Source of the DNA: Caulobacter sp048541825
Lineage (GTDB): Bacteria > Pseudomonadota > Alphaproteobacteria > Caulobacterales > Caulobacteraceae
Length of the DNA: 64,000 bases
Reading direction: 5' to 3'
Assembly (NCBI RefSeq): GCF_048541825.1
Contig: NZ_CP183332.1
Location: 3,224,001 to 3,288,000 of the forward strand
In this document: piece by piece, positions 1 through 8,261 of the stretch
How the letters are laid out: each line of letters opens with the position of its first letter
Position numbering within the stretch: the stretch's first letter is position 1
Program-made: the position numbers and the translations under genes
Notes under the pieces: model-generated
Database searches by the model: none
Told to the model about the DNA's origin: nothing
The model's input: only the letters and a program-made list of their open reading frames with translations

Positions 1-2944
1 AGATCTGACGGGTCGAGTCGTCCACCTTGCTGTCGAACTGGTCGGTCAGGTTGATGCCTTCCAGCGTGATGGTGAAGTTCTTGAACTCGTAGCTGACCTG
101 GCTGTCGACGTTCAGGGTCTTTTGCTTGATCCGAACGTCGTTGTTGTTGGTCGCCGAAGGGGCGACCTGGATCAGATACGGGTCGCGATATGAAGCCGAG
201 ATGCGCGCCTTGAAGCCCGCCTTCTCGTAGTACAGCGTGCCGTTATAGGCTTCCGGCGACAGGTTCAGAAGCGGTTGGGTGATCAGCGTCGCCGGCGTCA
301 GCTGCACCCGGGGGGTGCCGCCGAAGGTCGGGTTGGCGATCACGTACTCGATGTCGCTCTTGACGTGCGTGTAGTTCACGATGCCGCCGAAACCGTCAAA
401 CGGCGCCGGCAGGAAGGTGAACGGACGCTGCAGGCTGATCTCGTAGCCCTTCAGCTTGCCGCCCTTGGTGTTCTGCTGCGAGGTCACCGTGAACAGCGTG
501 TCAGGCGTGTTGCCGTTGGTCAGCAGGGTCGTGGGCAGACCCGTTTCCGAAAACGGGATCGCGACCGCCGTGGTCTGGATGAAGGACTTGATGTCCTTCT
601 GGAACAGACCGATCGAGAACAGGGTTTCCCGGTCGGGATACCACTCGAAGCCCAGGTCGATGTTGTTGGACAACATCGGGTTCAGGTCCGGGTTGCCGCG
701 CGTCAGGGTCTGGGCCGACTGGCTGTTGGCTGTGAAGCCCGGCGTCAGGTTCTGCAACTGCGGACGCGTCATGACCTTGGCGGCCGCGAAGCGAACGAAG
801 AAGTTCTCCAGCGGCTGGACCGACAGGTTCATCGACGGCAGCGTGTTGGTGTAGCTGCGCGACGTGGTCTGGGTGCCATCGGTAGGGACCGTTTGCGACA
901 GCGTGCCGACCGGCGTGACGGTCGAGACCGTGGTGCTGCCGGTGTTGAAGTGGCCCAGGGCGTCCTGCTCGGTCTTCACCCAGCGAACGCCGACATTGCC
1001 GCGAACCGGGATCGAGCCGAAGTCGCGATCAAAATCGCCTTGCAGATAGTAGGACGTGTCGTTCTCACTGATCTCTCGCAGCGCACCGAGCTGGTTGAGC
1101 GAGCTGAGGCGGAAGTCGCCGTTGGCGTTGATGCAATTGCAGTCATAGCCGATGACGGTCTTCAGCTTGTCCAGGTCGGGCGCGATCCACGAGGTCGGCG
1201 TACCGGCCGGCATGTCGAGACCACGGCCAAAGCCGGTGATCAGACGCGAGACGTCGGCGACGGTCACGCCGGCCGGCAGCGGGAACGCCGCTTCGGCCAC
1301 GAAGCCCGTGCCGCCCGGAATCACGCGCGAGAAGATGCGCTTTTCCGAGGAATTGAAGCCGTACTCCTTGAAGGCCGCGCCGGTGCGAACCTTCAGCCAG
1401 TCCATGACCTGATAGTCAAAGTCGAAGCGGAGGGTCTTGAACGTGTTGACCGCCTTGCTGGGGCGCAGGCGCAGAAGTGACGGATCGCCCAGCGCCGAGC
1501 TGTTGCTGTACTGGTAGTTGGCCGGGTTGGTCGCGTCGAAGCCGTAGTTGAACGACGGACGACGCGGATCGGTCGAATAGTCGTAGCTGTAGCCGTCGCT
1601 GTTGTAGCGATCGAACGAGAAGGTCGTCTGGACAGGGTTGTTCTGGATCGAACGCGCCTGGCCGTAGGTGGCCACCAGCTTGCCCTTGTCACCGATCTTG
1701 GTGTCGTAGGTCAGGACGTTCTGGAAGAACTCGGTGTTCAGGTCGTCATGGCGATACTCGACGCGGGCGTCGACGTCGTCGAACGTGCCCTTGATCAGGT
1801 GACCCTTGGCGTCGGCCGTGAAGTTGACGACGTCGGTCTGGGGCAGGCCCTGGCCGCTGCGGCTGAACGAGATGATTTCCAGATAGGTCTCGTCGCGGTC
1901 GTTGGTGAAGTCCGCGAACAGGGTGTCCAGGGTCAGGGTCGAGTTGTCGGTCGGGCGCCATTGCAGCGAACCGGTCACGCCCAGACGCTTTTGATTGTAC
2001 TCAAGCCGGCCGTAACGCGGAATCCGCGGGTGCCAAAGGTTGTTGGCGGTGCCAGCGGCGGCGACGACGGTTGGCGAGGTGCCGCCGGTGACGGTGCCGA
2101 TCTGGCCGCAGGTCAGGGGCGGACCGCTGACGGGGTTATAGGCCGCGCCCGTGCAGGGGAAGGCCGTGGAGGAGTTGAAGCGAACGCTGGGGTTTTCCCA
2201 ACGACCGGTCGAGGAGCCTTCTTCCAGCGTCTGGCGCTTGGCGTAGGCCACCGACAACAGGGCGCCGAACTTTCCGTCGTTCCAGGTGTTGGCGATCAGG
2301 AAGGTGTAGCGCGGGTCGCTTTTGCGCGACAGGTCGTTCCAGCCGTACTTGGCCCCTGCGCTCATCGTGAACTTGTTGAAGTCGAACGGACGAGCCGCCT
2401 GCAGGTCGATGATCGCGCCCAGCGAGCCTTCTTCGTTCGACGCCGAGGTCGACTTGCGCACGGTGACGCTGTTGAAGAGTTCCGAAGCGAAGATGCTGAA
2501 GTCGAACTGACGGCTGCGGTTAGCGCCGCCTGAGCCGTCCTTGCCGCCCGTGGTGGCCAGGGCTTCCAGGCCATTCAGGCGCACGACGGTGAAGTCTGCG
2601 TTCAGGCCGCGCACGGTGATGGTGCGGCCTTCGCCGCCGTCGCGGTCGATCGAGACGCCAGGGATGCGCTGCAGCGACTCCGCCAGGTTCAGGTCGGGGA
2701 AGTCGGCGATGTCGGTCGCCTTGATGACATCGACCATGTCATTCTCGCGACGCTTCACATCGAGCGCGTTGGCGAGGCTGGCGCGGAAGCCGGTGACGAC
2801 GACCTCTTCCACCGCGCTGTCATCGGCCTGAGCCGGCGCAGTCTGAGCAGACGCGGCTCCCGCCATCGCGATGGCGAGCGCCAGGGCGCCCGTGGAGACC
2901 CCAAGCTTCAGGACGTTGAGACGCCCCGCGGAAATCTTAGACAT
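1..2944 (-). CDS. TonB-dependent receptor, NagA-like (3' end outside window)
   Basis: Outer-membrane active transporter powered by TonB. The reading frame is open from the ATG at 2944 to the window edge, about 981 codons, so the last barrel strands and stop are missing. A strong ribosome site (GGGAGGAGG) precedes the ATG. Residues 1-33 form a signal peptide ending ASA-Q. A TonB-box-like segment (EEVVVTGFR) and a plug domain with the ESLQRIPGVSIDRD pattern follow, typical of the large Xanthomonas/Caulobacter receptor family. It lies directly after cheE on the same strand, as does the N-acetylglucosamine receptor NagA of C. crescentus. The substrate is therefore inferred from synteny and the LacI-type operators upstream, not from the protein itself. 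Confidence 0.9.
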   Translation of the reverse strand, partial: MSKISAGRLNVLKLGVSTGALALAIAMAGAASAQTAPAQADDSAVEEVVVTGFRASLANALDVKRRENDMVDVIKATDIADFPDLNLAESLQRIPGVSIDRDGGEGRTITVRGLNADFTVVRLNGLEALATTGGKDGSGGANRSRQFDFSIFASELFNSVTVRKSTSASNEEGSLGAIIDLQAARPFDFNKFTMSAGAKYGWNDLSRKSDPRYTFLIANTWNDGKFGALLSVAYAKRQTLEEGSSTGRWENPSVRFNSSTAFPCTGAAYNPVSGPPLTCGQIGTVTGGTSPTVVAAAGTANNLWHPRIPRYGRLEYNQKRLGVTGSLQWRPTDNSTLTLDTLFADFTNDRDETYLEIISFSRSGQGLPQTDVVNFTADAKGHLIKGTFDDVDARVEYRHDDLNTEFFQNVLTYDTKIGDKGKLVATYGQARSIQNNPVQTTFSFDRYNSDGYSYDYSTDPRRPSFNYGFDATNPANYQYSNSSALGDPSLLRLRPSKAVNTFKTLRFDFDYQVMDWLKVRTGAAFKEYGFNSSEKRIFSRVIPGGTGFVAEAAFPLPAGVTVADVSRLITGFGRGLDMPAGTPTSWIAPDLDKLKTVIGYDCNCINANGDFRLSSLNQLGALREISENDTSYYLQGDFDRDFGSIPVRGNVGVRWVKTEQDALGHFNTGSTTVSTVTPVGTLSQTVPTDGTQTTSRSYTNTLPSMNLSVQPLENFFVRFAAAKVMTRPQLQNLTPGFTANSQSAQTLTRGNPDLNPMLSNNIDLGFEWYPDRETLFSIGLFQKDIKSFIQTTAVAIPFSETGLPTTLLTNGNTPDTLFTVTSQQNTKGGKLKGYEISLQRPFTFLPAPFDGFGGIVNYTHVKSDIEYVIANPTFGGTPRVQLTPATLITQPLLNLSPEAYNGTLYYEKAGFKARISASYRDPYLIQVAPSATNNNDVRIKQKTLNVDSQVSYEFKNFTITLEGINLTDQFDSKVDDSTRQI

Positions 2945-3046
2945 GTATCCTCCTCCCGTTCGACGGAAACGGCGCTGTTGCACCGCCCGGCTTTGAACTG
3001 ATCGCGCTTCCTTCCTGCGCGCCCAGTTCTCGGCCGTCTGTGTTTT

Positions 3047-3060
3047 TGACACCGGTGTCA
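3047..3060. promoter_or_regulatory. LacI-family operator, perfect 14-bp palindrome
   Basis: TGACACCGGTGTCA is perfectly self-complementary with a central CG, the hallmark of LacI/GalR-family operators. It sits about 105 bp upstream of the receptor ATG. In C. crescentus the NagA receptor is controlled by a LacI-type repressor, so a GlcNAc-responsive repressor is the likely binder (inference). Confidence 0.75.
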
Positions 3061-3088
3061 GGTATGGACAGAAACCTGTCCTCAGTTC

Positions 3089-3102
3089 TGACACCGGTAG
3101 CA
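3089..3102. promoter_or_regulatory. Second, imperfect LacI-type operator
   Basis: TGACACCGGTAGCA matches the first operator at 12 of 14 positions. Its centre is 42 bp from the first, four helical turns, so both would face the same side of the DNA, as expected for cooperative or looped repressor binding. Confidence 0.6.
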
Positions 3103-3459
3103 AAGAGCTAACAAACCGTCGTTATGGCGACAAGGCGAGATTTTGTTTGATGACAGGAGAAGTCGCGCGCGTGGCTTTTCCACCACATTGTGGCGACACC
3201 CAGAAGACCGAGACAAGGGGGAACGCGACCGGGAGCGGGCCGAAAATCATGGTCCGATAGGCGTGAAACGCCCTTCGGATCGAAGAATGCTAGCGATTGT
3301 CGGTTTGGATCCCTTTTCGCCTGCACTGATGAAACCATCAGTCCGAAGACGGCTTTAGGGCGCTAGTGAGCGTACAAAATGCCAGCTTGCCGCTGATTTC
3401 GCATTTTTACTCGATTGCACGGAGCGACTGGCCCGATCCCGCCCATGGCGGCCTTTGCC

Positions 3460-3933
3460 TTATAACTCTTCCGTCTTGCGGTGGCTGACCTTGTGGAGGC
3501 CCTCGATCATAGCCTGCAGGTCGGCTGCCGGCAGCTGATTTCCCACGGTGCGCAGCAAACGCAGGGCGTGGAGGTGAACGTCGATGGCGTTCCAGCGCCA
3601 GGCGCCGGCCTCAGCGCAGCTGTCGGTGGTCGCGGCAAGGGAGACTGCCGCCTGATCCACGCCGGCGTCGGAGACGAAGGTGCTGACGTCGATTATCCTC
3701 ATGCTCAGAGCATAGAGGTCCTCAAAGCTCTCGGACTGGCGGTCGGCCGCTGTGGGGCCGAAGCGGCGCTCGATTTCGGCCAAGGTGTCGTCCAGAACGA
3801 CCAGAGAAACCTCGCGTAGGCTTTCAACCCCGACTTCGGCGGCGGTGATCGCGTCCTTGGCCATCAGGCCACCGCTCTCCTTGATCAACTTGGCCAGCCG
3901 ATTGGGCGGGCGGAATTTGCGAACGACGCTCAT
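3460..3933 (-). CDS. cheE: Chemotaxis protein CheE
   Basis: 157-residue helical protein, last gene of the che operon. Its start overlaps the cheYIII stop by 4 bp, indicating translational coupling. No catalytic motif is visible. The sequence is mostly amphipathic helix with a hydrophobic/acidic middle (DDTLAEIERRFG) and ends in HRKTEEL. The name rests on position and length, matching CheE of the C. crescentus major che cluster. How it acts is not evident from the sequence; a helper of receptor-array signalling or adaptation is an inference from the operon. Confidence 0.8.
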   Translation of the reverse strand: MSVVRKFRPPNRLAKLIKESGGLMAKDAITAAEVGVESLREVSLVVLDDTLAEIERRFGPTAADRQSESFEDLYALSMRIIDVSTFVSDAGVDQAAVSLAATTDSCAEAGAWRWNAIDVHLHALRLLRTVGNQLPAADLQAMIEGLHKVSHRKTEEL

Positions 3934-4529
3934 ATCTGCACCTTCGCGACCTTCATCAGACTGTTGATCTCATCCTGAGACATGTTGGCTTCTTGTGCAT
4001 TGCCGACCTCGGCAGGCAAGTCATCCCGCCGCCGACCTTCCATGCCGATCGGCGGGCCTTCATACTTGAAGCGCCGATCAGGCCCGACATAACTGTCGCA
4101 CTCGATAAACGCCCGCTCTTCTCGCGCCACCCAGAAGATGCGCTCCAGCAGCACCTTGGGCGTGATCGGCTTGGCCACCGTGAAATTGGCCCCGGCGTCA
4201 CGGGTGCGGAAGATGTCCGTGGTGCGGGTATGCCCGGTAACCAGGATCACCGGAACGTAGCGATTGCTCTCCGGCGCGTCGCGTCGCAGCCAGTTGATGA
4301 ACTCGATCCCGTCGACGTCGGGGATCTGAACGTCGCTGATGATCAGGTCAAAGGTCTTGGTTCCTACCAGAGACTGGGCGTCCTTGACCGTCTCGGCGCG
4401 GTGCAGTTGCTTGACCCCAAATCCGGAAACCACCTGCGACAGGATATCGAGCGAAGTCCCATTGTCGTCGAGCACCAGAACCGTGGCGCGCTCAAGATTG
4501 ATGCGGGTCGAAGCCTTTAGGGCGTCCAT
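3930..4529 (-). CDS. cheYIII: CheYIII: receiver with Cle-like arginine-rich tail and FliM-like C-terminal peptide
   Basis: Receiver domain about residues 15-135 with the acidic pair D21/D22, phospho-acceptor D66 (IISDVQIPD), T98 and K120. It differs from ordinary CheY in a tail of about 60 residues. Residues 149-170 are rich in Arg, Gly and Pro (GPDRR ... GMEGRRRDD), like the c-di-GMP-binding arginine-rich segment of Caulobacter Cle proteins. Residues 183-192 read MSQDEINSLM, very close to the N-terminal LSQxEIDALL peptide of FliM that binds CheY. The start lies 9 bp after the cheU stop, and the gene overlaps cheE by 4 bp. c-di-GMP binding and motor targeting are inferences. Confidence 0.88.
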   Translation of the reverse strand: MDALKASTRINLERATVLVLDDNGTSLDILSQVVSGFGVKQLHRAETVKDAQSLVGTKTFDLIISDVQIPDVDGIEFINWLRRDAPESNRYVPVILVTGHTRTTDIFRTRDAGANFTVAKPITPKVLLERIFWVAREERAFIECDSYVGPDRRFKYEGPPIGMEGRRRDDLPAEVGNAQEANMSQDEINSLMKVAKVQI

Positions 4530-4538
4530 GGACGAAGC

Positions 4539-4925
4539 CTAGAAGAAGTCGAGTTCACCCGCCTCGACGTCCCAGGCGGTCGGCTCGCCGACAGCGCGCA
4601 GGCGCACTACCAGGTCCGCCAGGCCAAGGCCTTCGAGAAGGGGTTCGATGGACATGCTCCACTCGCCGGACGCGTGCTGGCCGATGCGCTGCAGAACGTC
4701 TGACAGGCCGTGCAGGCGCTGGCTCAGTTCGTCCAGCGCCTGGAGCCGGGAGATGCTTTCCAGCGCCGCCCCGCCCTGGGCCAGGTCGCCGGCAATATGT
4801 TCGCAATCCCGACACACCGCCGCAGCCGACATCAACTCGGCCGCGAGACGGCGCGAGAGTTCGCCCACGGGAGTCAGAGTCTCCGGCGGGACGATAGGGG
4901 ATGTCGAGAGCTGCATGGAGGTCAT
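4539..4925 (-). CDS. cheU: Chemotaxis protein CheU
   Basis: 128-residue helical protein in the position of CheU in the Caulobacter cluster, 5 bp after cheD and 9 bp before cheYIII. There is no enzyme motif. The middle is a regular helix (LESISRLQALDELSQRLHGLSDVLQRIGQ) that could form a coiled coil. The protein ends GELDFF, an acidic-aromatic tail like that of CheD and the receptors. The name is from gene order, and function is not readable from sequence. Confidence 0.75.
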   Translation of the reverse strand: MTSMQLSTSPIVPPETLTPVGELSRRLAAELMSAAAVCRDCEHIAGDLAQGGAALESISRLQALDELSQRLHGLSDVLQRIGQHASGEWSMSIEPLLEGLGLADLVVRLRAVGEPTAWDVEAGELDFF

Positions 4926-4930
4926 GTGGA

Positions 4931-5494
4931 TCAGAACAGCTCCAGGTCGCCGCCAGAATTGACCGGCATGGGTGCGGGTGTGGGACGCCGGACATCCTGC
5001 GGCGCGTTGTCCACAGCCACAAGTCGCTGACGGACGCGGCCGGAGGCGGGCCAGAATTCCACGCGACGAGCCGAAACACCGCCCGTGCTCGACGAGACGA
5101 TTGGAATCCCTTCGTCGCGCAGGAAACGCTCGGCAAAGCTGGCGTTGCTGGCGCCGACGTCGGACAGGCCCTCGAACAGCTTTCCGCCGCCGAAGATCTT
5201 GGCTTCCATCCGCTCGCGACGCGCGCCCCGCTTCAGCAGGCCGTTGATGAGCATCTCCATGGCGTAGGCGCCATAGCGGACGGCGTCTCCGTCCTTGCGA
5301 CCGTCGCCTGAATCAGGAAGCAGGAAGTGGTTCATGCCGCCGATGCCGGCCTGCGGATCGCGGATACAGGCGGCGATGCACGAACCAAGCACGGTGGTCA
5401 TCACCACGTTGGGGTCGGACGACACGTGGCTCTCGCCTTGCGTGACGTGAACCTTGACCGAGCGTTCCAGATCGTCGGGTTGTCCAAATGTCAT
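4931..5494 (-). CDS. cheD: Chemoreceptor glutamine deamidase CheD
   Basis: 187 residues. It deamidates specific glutamines in chemoreceptors and in many bacteria binds CheC or CheY-P. The catalytic elements of the family are present: the T33-to-C39 segment (TTVLGSC, nucleophile C39) and H56 in GGMNHFLLP, with the spacing known from Thermotoga CheD. The rest of the core (YGAYAMEMLINGL, KIFGGG) is also typical. A linker of about 40 residues follows the core and the protein ends DLELF. The start overlaps the cheYII stop by 4 bp. No cheC-like gene is seen here. Confidence 0.92.
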   Translation of the reverse strand: MTFGQPDDLERSVKVHVTQGESHVSSDPNVVMTTVLGSCIAACIRDPQAGIGGMNHFLLPDSGDGRKDGDAVRYGAYAMEMLINGLLKRGARRERMEAKIFGGGKLFEGLSDVGASNASFAERFLRDEGIPIVSSSTGGVSARRVEFWPASGRVRQRLVAVDNAPQDVRRPTPAPMPVNSGGDLELF

Positions 5495-5880
5495 GTGAGC
5501 TGACCGAAGACCTGTTCGATCTTCTCCTTGAGGCCCTGAACGGTGAAAGGTTTGACGCAGTAGTTGTTGACGCCGAACTGCACGGCCCGCTGCACAAGCT
5601 CGCGGTCGGCCCGGCCGGTCAGCATGACAAAGGCTGTCTGCCGGATCGGCGGGTGCGAGCGCACGGCGCGCAGGAGGGCCAGCCCATCCATCTTGGGCAT
5701 GTTGAAGTCGGAGATCACAAGGTTCGCCGGCTTGGAAAGGAGGTTTTTCAGAGCCTCCTCGCCATCCGGCGCCTCACGGATGTCCTTGAACCCGATCTGC
5801 TGCAACGCATTGCGGATCAAGGCCCGCATGGTCAGCTGATCATCGACGACGAGAACGGAAATGGTGCTTGCTTGGGGCAT
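5491..5880 (-). CDS. cheYII: Single-domain response regulator CheYII
   Basis: 129-residue CheY-type receiver. D13/D14, phospho-acceptor D58 (VISDFNMPKMDG), T88, Y107 and K110 are all in place, so it should be phosphorylated by CheA and could bind the flagellar switch. The ATG at 5880 is chosen, 4 bp after the cheB stop. A longer in-frame start exists but would run 189 bp into cheB and encodes Arg/Pro-rich sequence unlike any receiver. It overlaps cheD by 4 bp. Confidence 0.93.
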   Translation of the reverse strand: MPQASTISVLVVDDQLTMRALIRNALQQIGFKDIREAPDGEEALKNLLSKPANLVISDFNMPKMDGLALLRAVRSHPPIRQTAFVMLTGRADRELVQRAVQFGVNNYCVKPFTVQGLKEKIEQVFGQLT

Positions 5881-5884
5881 GGGT

Positions 5885-6913
5885 TCATCGCCTCGCGGAG
5901 GCCAGATCGAGGATGGATTGGCCCATGGAGGACAGGGAAACCTGCTTCTCCACGGCGCCGATTTCAAAGGCCGCGCGGGGCATGCCGTAAACGACACAGC
6001 TCTGCTCGTCCTGTCCGAGGGTCTTGGCACGGGCCTTACGCATGGCCAGGAGGCCCTGGGCGCCGTCACGCCCCATGCCGGTCAGGATCGCTCCGACCGC
6101 CTTGTCGCCGACCGCGTTGGCCACCGAGTTGAAGAGAACGTCCACCGACGGGCGGTGACCGCTCACCGGATCGCCCGCGATCAGGCGACAGCGCAACCCG
6201 CCCGAACGAACGACCTCCAGGTGCGTCGCCCCGCCCGGGGCGACATAGACCTTGCCGGGCTCCAGCAGGGCGCCGTCCGTGGCTTCCTGCACCTTGGCCC
6301 CGCTGGCGCGGTCGAGGCGCGCGGCGAAGCTGGCGGTAAAGGTCGCCGGCATGTGTTGAGTGATGACGGTCGGCGGGCAGGTGTCCGGGAACATCGTCAG
6401 GATCGCCAGCAGCGCCTCGACACCGCCGGTCGAAGAGCCGATGGCCACGATGTCACCCGAGGGCATATAGCTCTTGGTCCGGGCCACGACGGGCGCGGTG
6501 TCGGCCTTGGTCCGCACCGAGGCGCGGGCCGCGATCTTCACCTTGACCACGATCTCGTTGAGCGCGTCCTGGGTGCCCAGGGCATCGGCGGGCTTGGCCA
6601 CGCAGTCGATGGCGCCCAGTTCCAGGGCGCGCAGAGTCATCTCGGCGCCGGCCTGGGTCAGGGTCGAGACCATCACCACGGGCATGGGCCGCAGGCGCAT
6701 GATCTTCTCGAGGAACTCGATGCCGTTCATGTTCGGCATCTCGATGTCGAGGGTGACGACGTCGGGATTGAGGGCCTTGATCATGCCCCGGGCTTCGAAG
6801 GGATCACCGGCGGCGCCGCAGACCTCGATATCCGGATCGCGATTGAGGGCAGCCGTGATCAGGCTCCGCATGGTGGCGGAGTCGTCGACGACGAGAACGC
6901 GAATCTTGGCCAT
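5885..6913 (-). CDS. cheB: Protein-glutamate methylesterase CheB
   Basis: 342 residues. It removes methyl groups from receptor glutamates during adaptation. The N-terminal receiver has D10/D11, D56 (VTLDIEMPNMNG) and K107. After a linker the esterase domain shows the Ser-His-Asp triad: S161 in GSSTGG, H187 in ITQHMP and D283 in GMGRDG. Phosphorylation by CheA should relieve inhibition by the receiver. Start and stop codons of cheB and cheR share one base (TGATG). Confidence 0.96.
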   Translation of the reverse strand: MAKIRVLVVDDSATMRSLITAALNRDPDIEVCGAAGDPFEARGMIKALNPDVVTLDIEMPNMNGIEFLEKIMRLRPMPVVMVSTLTQAGAEMTLRALELGAIDCVAKPADALGTQDALNEIVVKVKIAARASVRTKADTAPVVARTKSYMPSGDIVAIGSSTGGVEALLAILTMFPDTCPPTVITQHMPATFTASFAARLDRASGAKVQEATDGALLEPGKVYVAPGGATHLEVVRSGGLRCRLIAGDPVSGHRPSVDVLFNSVANAVGDKAVGAILTGMGRDGAQGLLAMRKARAKTLGQDEQSCVVYGMPRAAFEIGAVEKQVSLSSMGQSILDLASARR

Positions 6914-7791
6914 CAGCGACCTCCCACCTTGCGATAAGCTGTCAGGCCCGCGCTTTCAAAGGCGGTGATCGAGGTCCCTACCCGTTCTGAGTGACCGACA
7001 TAAAGACGGCCGCCCGGCGCGACGAGGGGCGCGAAGCGGTTCCAGACGCGCTCCTGGGTCGGCTCGTCGAAATAGATCACGACGTTGCGGCAGAAGATGG
7101 CGTCGAACGGGCCCTTCATCGGCCAGCTGGGGCCGTTGAGGTTCAGCTCGCGGAAGGCCACCAGGCTGCGCGCGGCTTCACAGACGCGGAAGGCGCGGCG
7201 ATCGCTCGTGTCGCGCTCGAAATACTGGTTGCGGGCGTGAGCCGGAATGCCTTCCAGCAGGCTCTCGTCATAGACGGCGGCGCGACCGGTCGCGAGCACG
7301 TTGGTGTCGATGTCCGTGCCCAGGATCCGGATATCCAGGTCGGCGGCGTTGGGCCACACCGACAGGACCGTGAAGGCCATTGAATAGGGCTCCTGGCCCG
7401 ACGAACTGGCCGCCGACCAGAGGCGCAGACGGCCGCCGGCGCGGACCTTGTCGGCCATCGGCTCCAGAATGTTGGCGCGCAGGTCGTCGAAATGGTGCGG
7501 CTCCCGGAAGAAGCGGGTGACGTTGGTCGTCAGGGCGCGCAGCATTTCCTGCTGCTCGTCGACGCTGCTCTCCAGCGCCACGAAGGCGCAGTATTCGGTG
7601 AAGGTCTTCATGCCCAGCGAGCGCAGCCGCTTGGCCAGACGGGAATAGACCAGGGTCGCTTTGGTCTCGGGCAGGCTGATACCAGCCTGCCCGTAGAGCA
7701 GCGCCGCGATCTTCTTGAAGTCCTGGTTTGTGAACGCGAACTCGCCATCGACAATGGCTTCGCGACGTTCTGTCATTGAGGCTGAGGTCAT
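6913..7791 (-). CDS. cheR: Chemoreceptor methyltransferase CheR
   Basis: 292 residues. SAM-dependent methylation of receptor glutamates. It has the helical N-terminal domain (FKKIAALLYGQAGISL) and the SAM-binding fold with RLWSAASSSGQEPYS, corresponding to the CheR WSAAxSxGEEPYS motif, then DIRILGTDID and FDAIFCRNVVIYFD. It overlaps cheW and cheB by one base each. The WEEF tails of the receptors in this window are probable docking sites for its beta subdomain (inference). Confidence 0.96.
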   Translation of the reverse strand: MTSASMTERREAIVDGEFAFTNQDFKKIAALLYGQAGISLPETKATLVYSRLAKRLRSLGMKTFTEYCAFVALESSVDEQQEMLRALTTNVTRFFREPHHFDDLRANILEPMADKVRAGGRLRLWSAASSSGQEPYSMAFTVLSVWPNAADLDIRILGTDIDTNVLATGRAAVYDESLLEGIPAHARNQYFERDTSDRRAFRVCEAARSLVAFRELNLNGPSWPMKGPFDAIFCRNVVIYFDEPTQERVWNRFAPLVAPGGRLYVGHSERVGTSITAFESAGLTAYRKVGGR

Positions 7792-8258
7792 CAGGCGGCC
7801 AGGGCCTCTCGTTCGGGGAGGATACGGTCGAGCGAGATCTCGCTGATCATGCGCTCTTCGATCGAAATAATGCCGCGGACGAAGTTGCGAACAGTCTCGC
7901 AGGCCACATCCGGGGTAGCTTGAACCATGTCGTCATTGATCGACAGGATGTCCGACACTGCATCGACCAACAGGCCAACCGTGCGGTCGCCTGCCTGGAC
8001 GACAATGAACACACTGCGAACCGTCGGCTCGACCATCGGCATGCCGAGGCGCGCCGCCAGGTCCATGATCGGCAGGACCGCGCCCCGCAGATTGATCACC
8101 CCGCGCATATAGCCGGGCGTCTGGGGCAGAGCGGTGGCGGGGCTCCAGCCCCGGATCTCGCGAACGGCCATGATGTTCACGCAGTATTCCTGATCGCCGA
8201 CCCTGAACGAGATCAGCTCGCGGCGTGCGGTACTTGCGACGACAGTTGGGTCAATCAT
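7791..8258 (-). CDS. cheW: Chemotaxis adaptor CheW
   Basis: 155-residue single CheW domain, the scaffold that joins chemoreceptors to CheA. Typical signatures are ELISFRVGDQEYCVNIMAVREIRGW, the GVINLRGAVLPIMDLAARLG segment and VGLLVDAVSDIL. It starts 3 bp after the cheA stop and shares one base with cheR. It is the only free CheW in the window. Confidence 0.96.
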   Translation of the reverse strand: MIDPTVVASTARRELISFRVGDQEYCVNIMAVREIRGWSPATALPQTPGYMRGVINLRGAVLPIMDLAARLGMPMVEPTVRSVFIVVQAGDRTVGLLVDAVSDILSINDDMVQATPDVACETVRNFVRGIISIEERMISEISLDRILPEREALAA

Positions 8259-8261
8259 GAC

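Larger units (their letters stand above)
2945..3459. other. Gene-free region upstream of the TonB receptor
   Basis: 515 bp between cheE and the receptor gene. It holds two LacI-type operator palindromes near the receptor and a small inverted repeat between them (GGACAG-AAAC-CTGTCC, 3066-3081). The ORFs in the rest have no recognisable protein character and I do not call them. A weak CCGCC/GGCGG hairpin near 3439-3451, just past the cheE stop, could help end the che transcript. Confidence 0.6.

Noticed and set aside
275..1480. 401-codon plus-strand frame
   Set aside because: Antisense to the TonB receptor, Arg/Val-rich with no domain.
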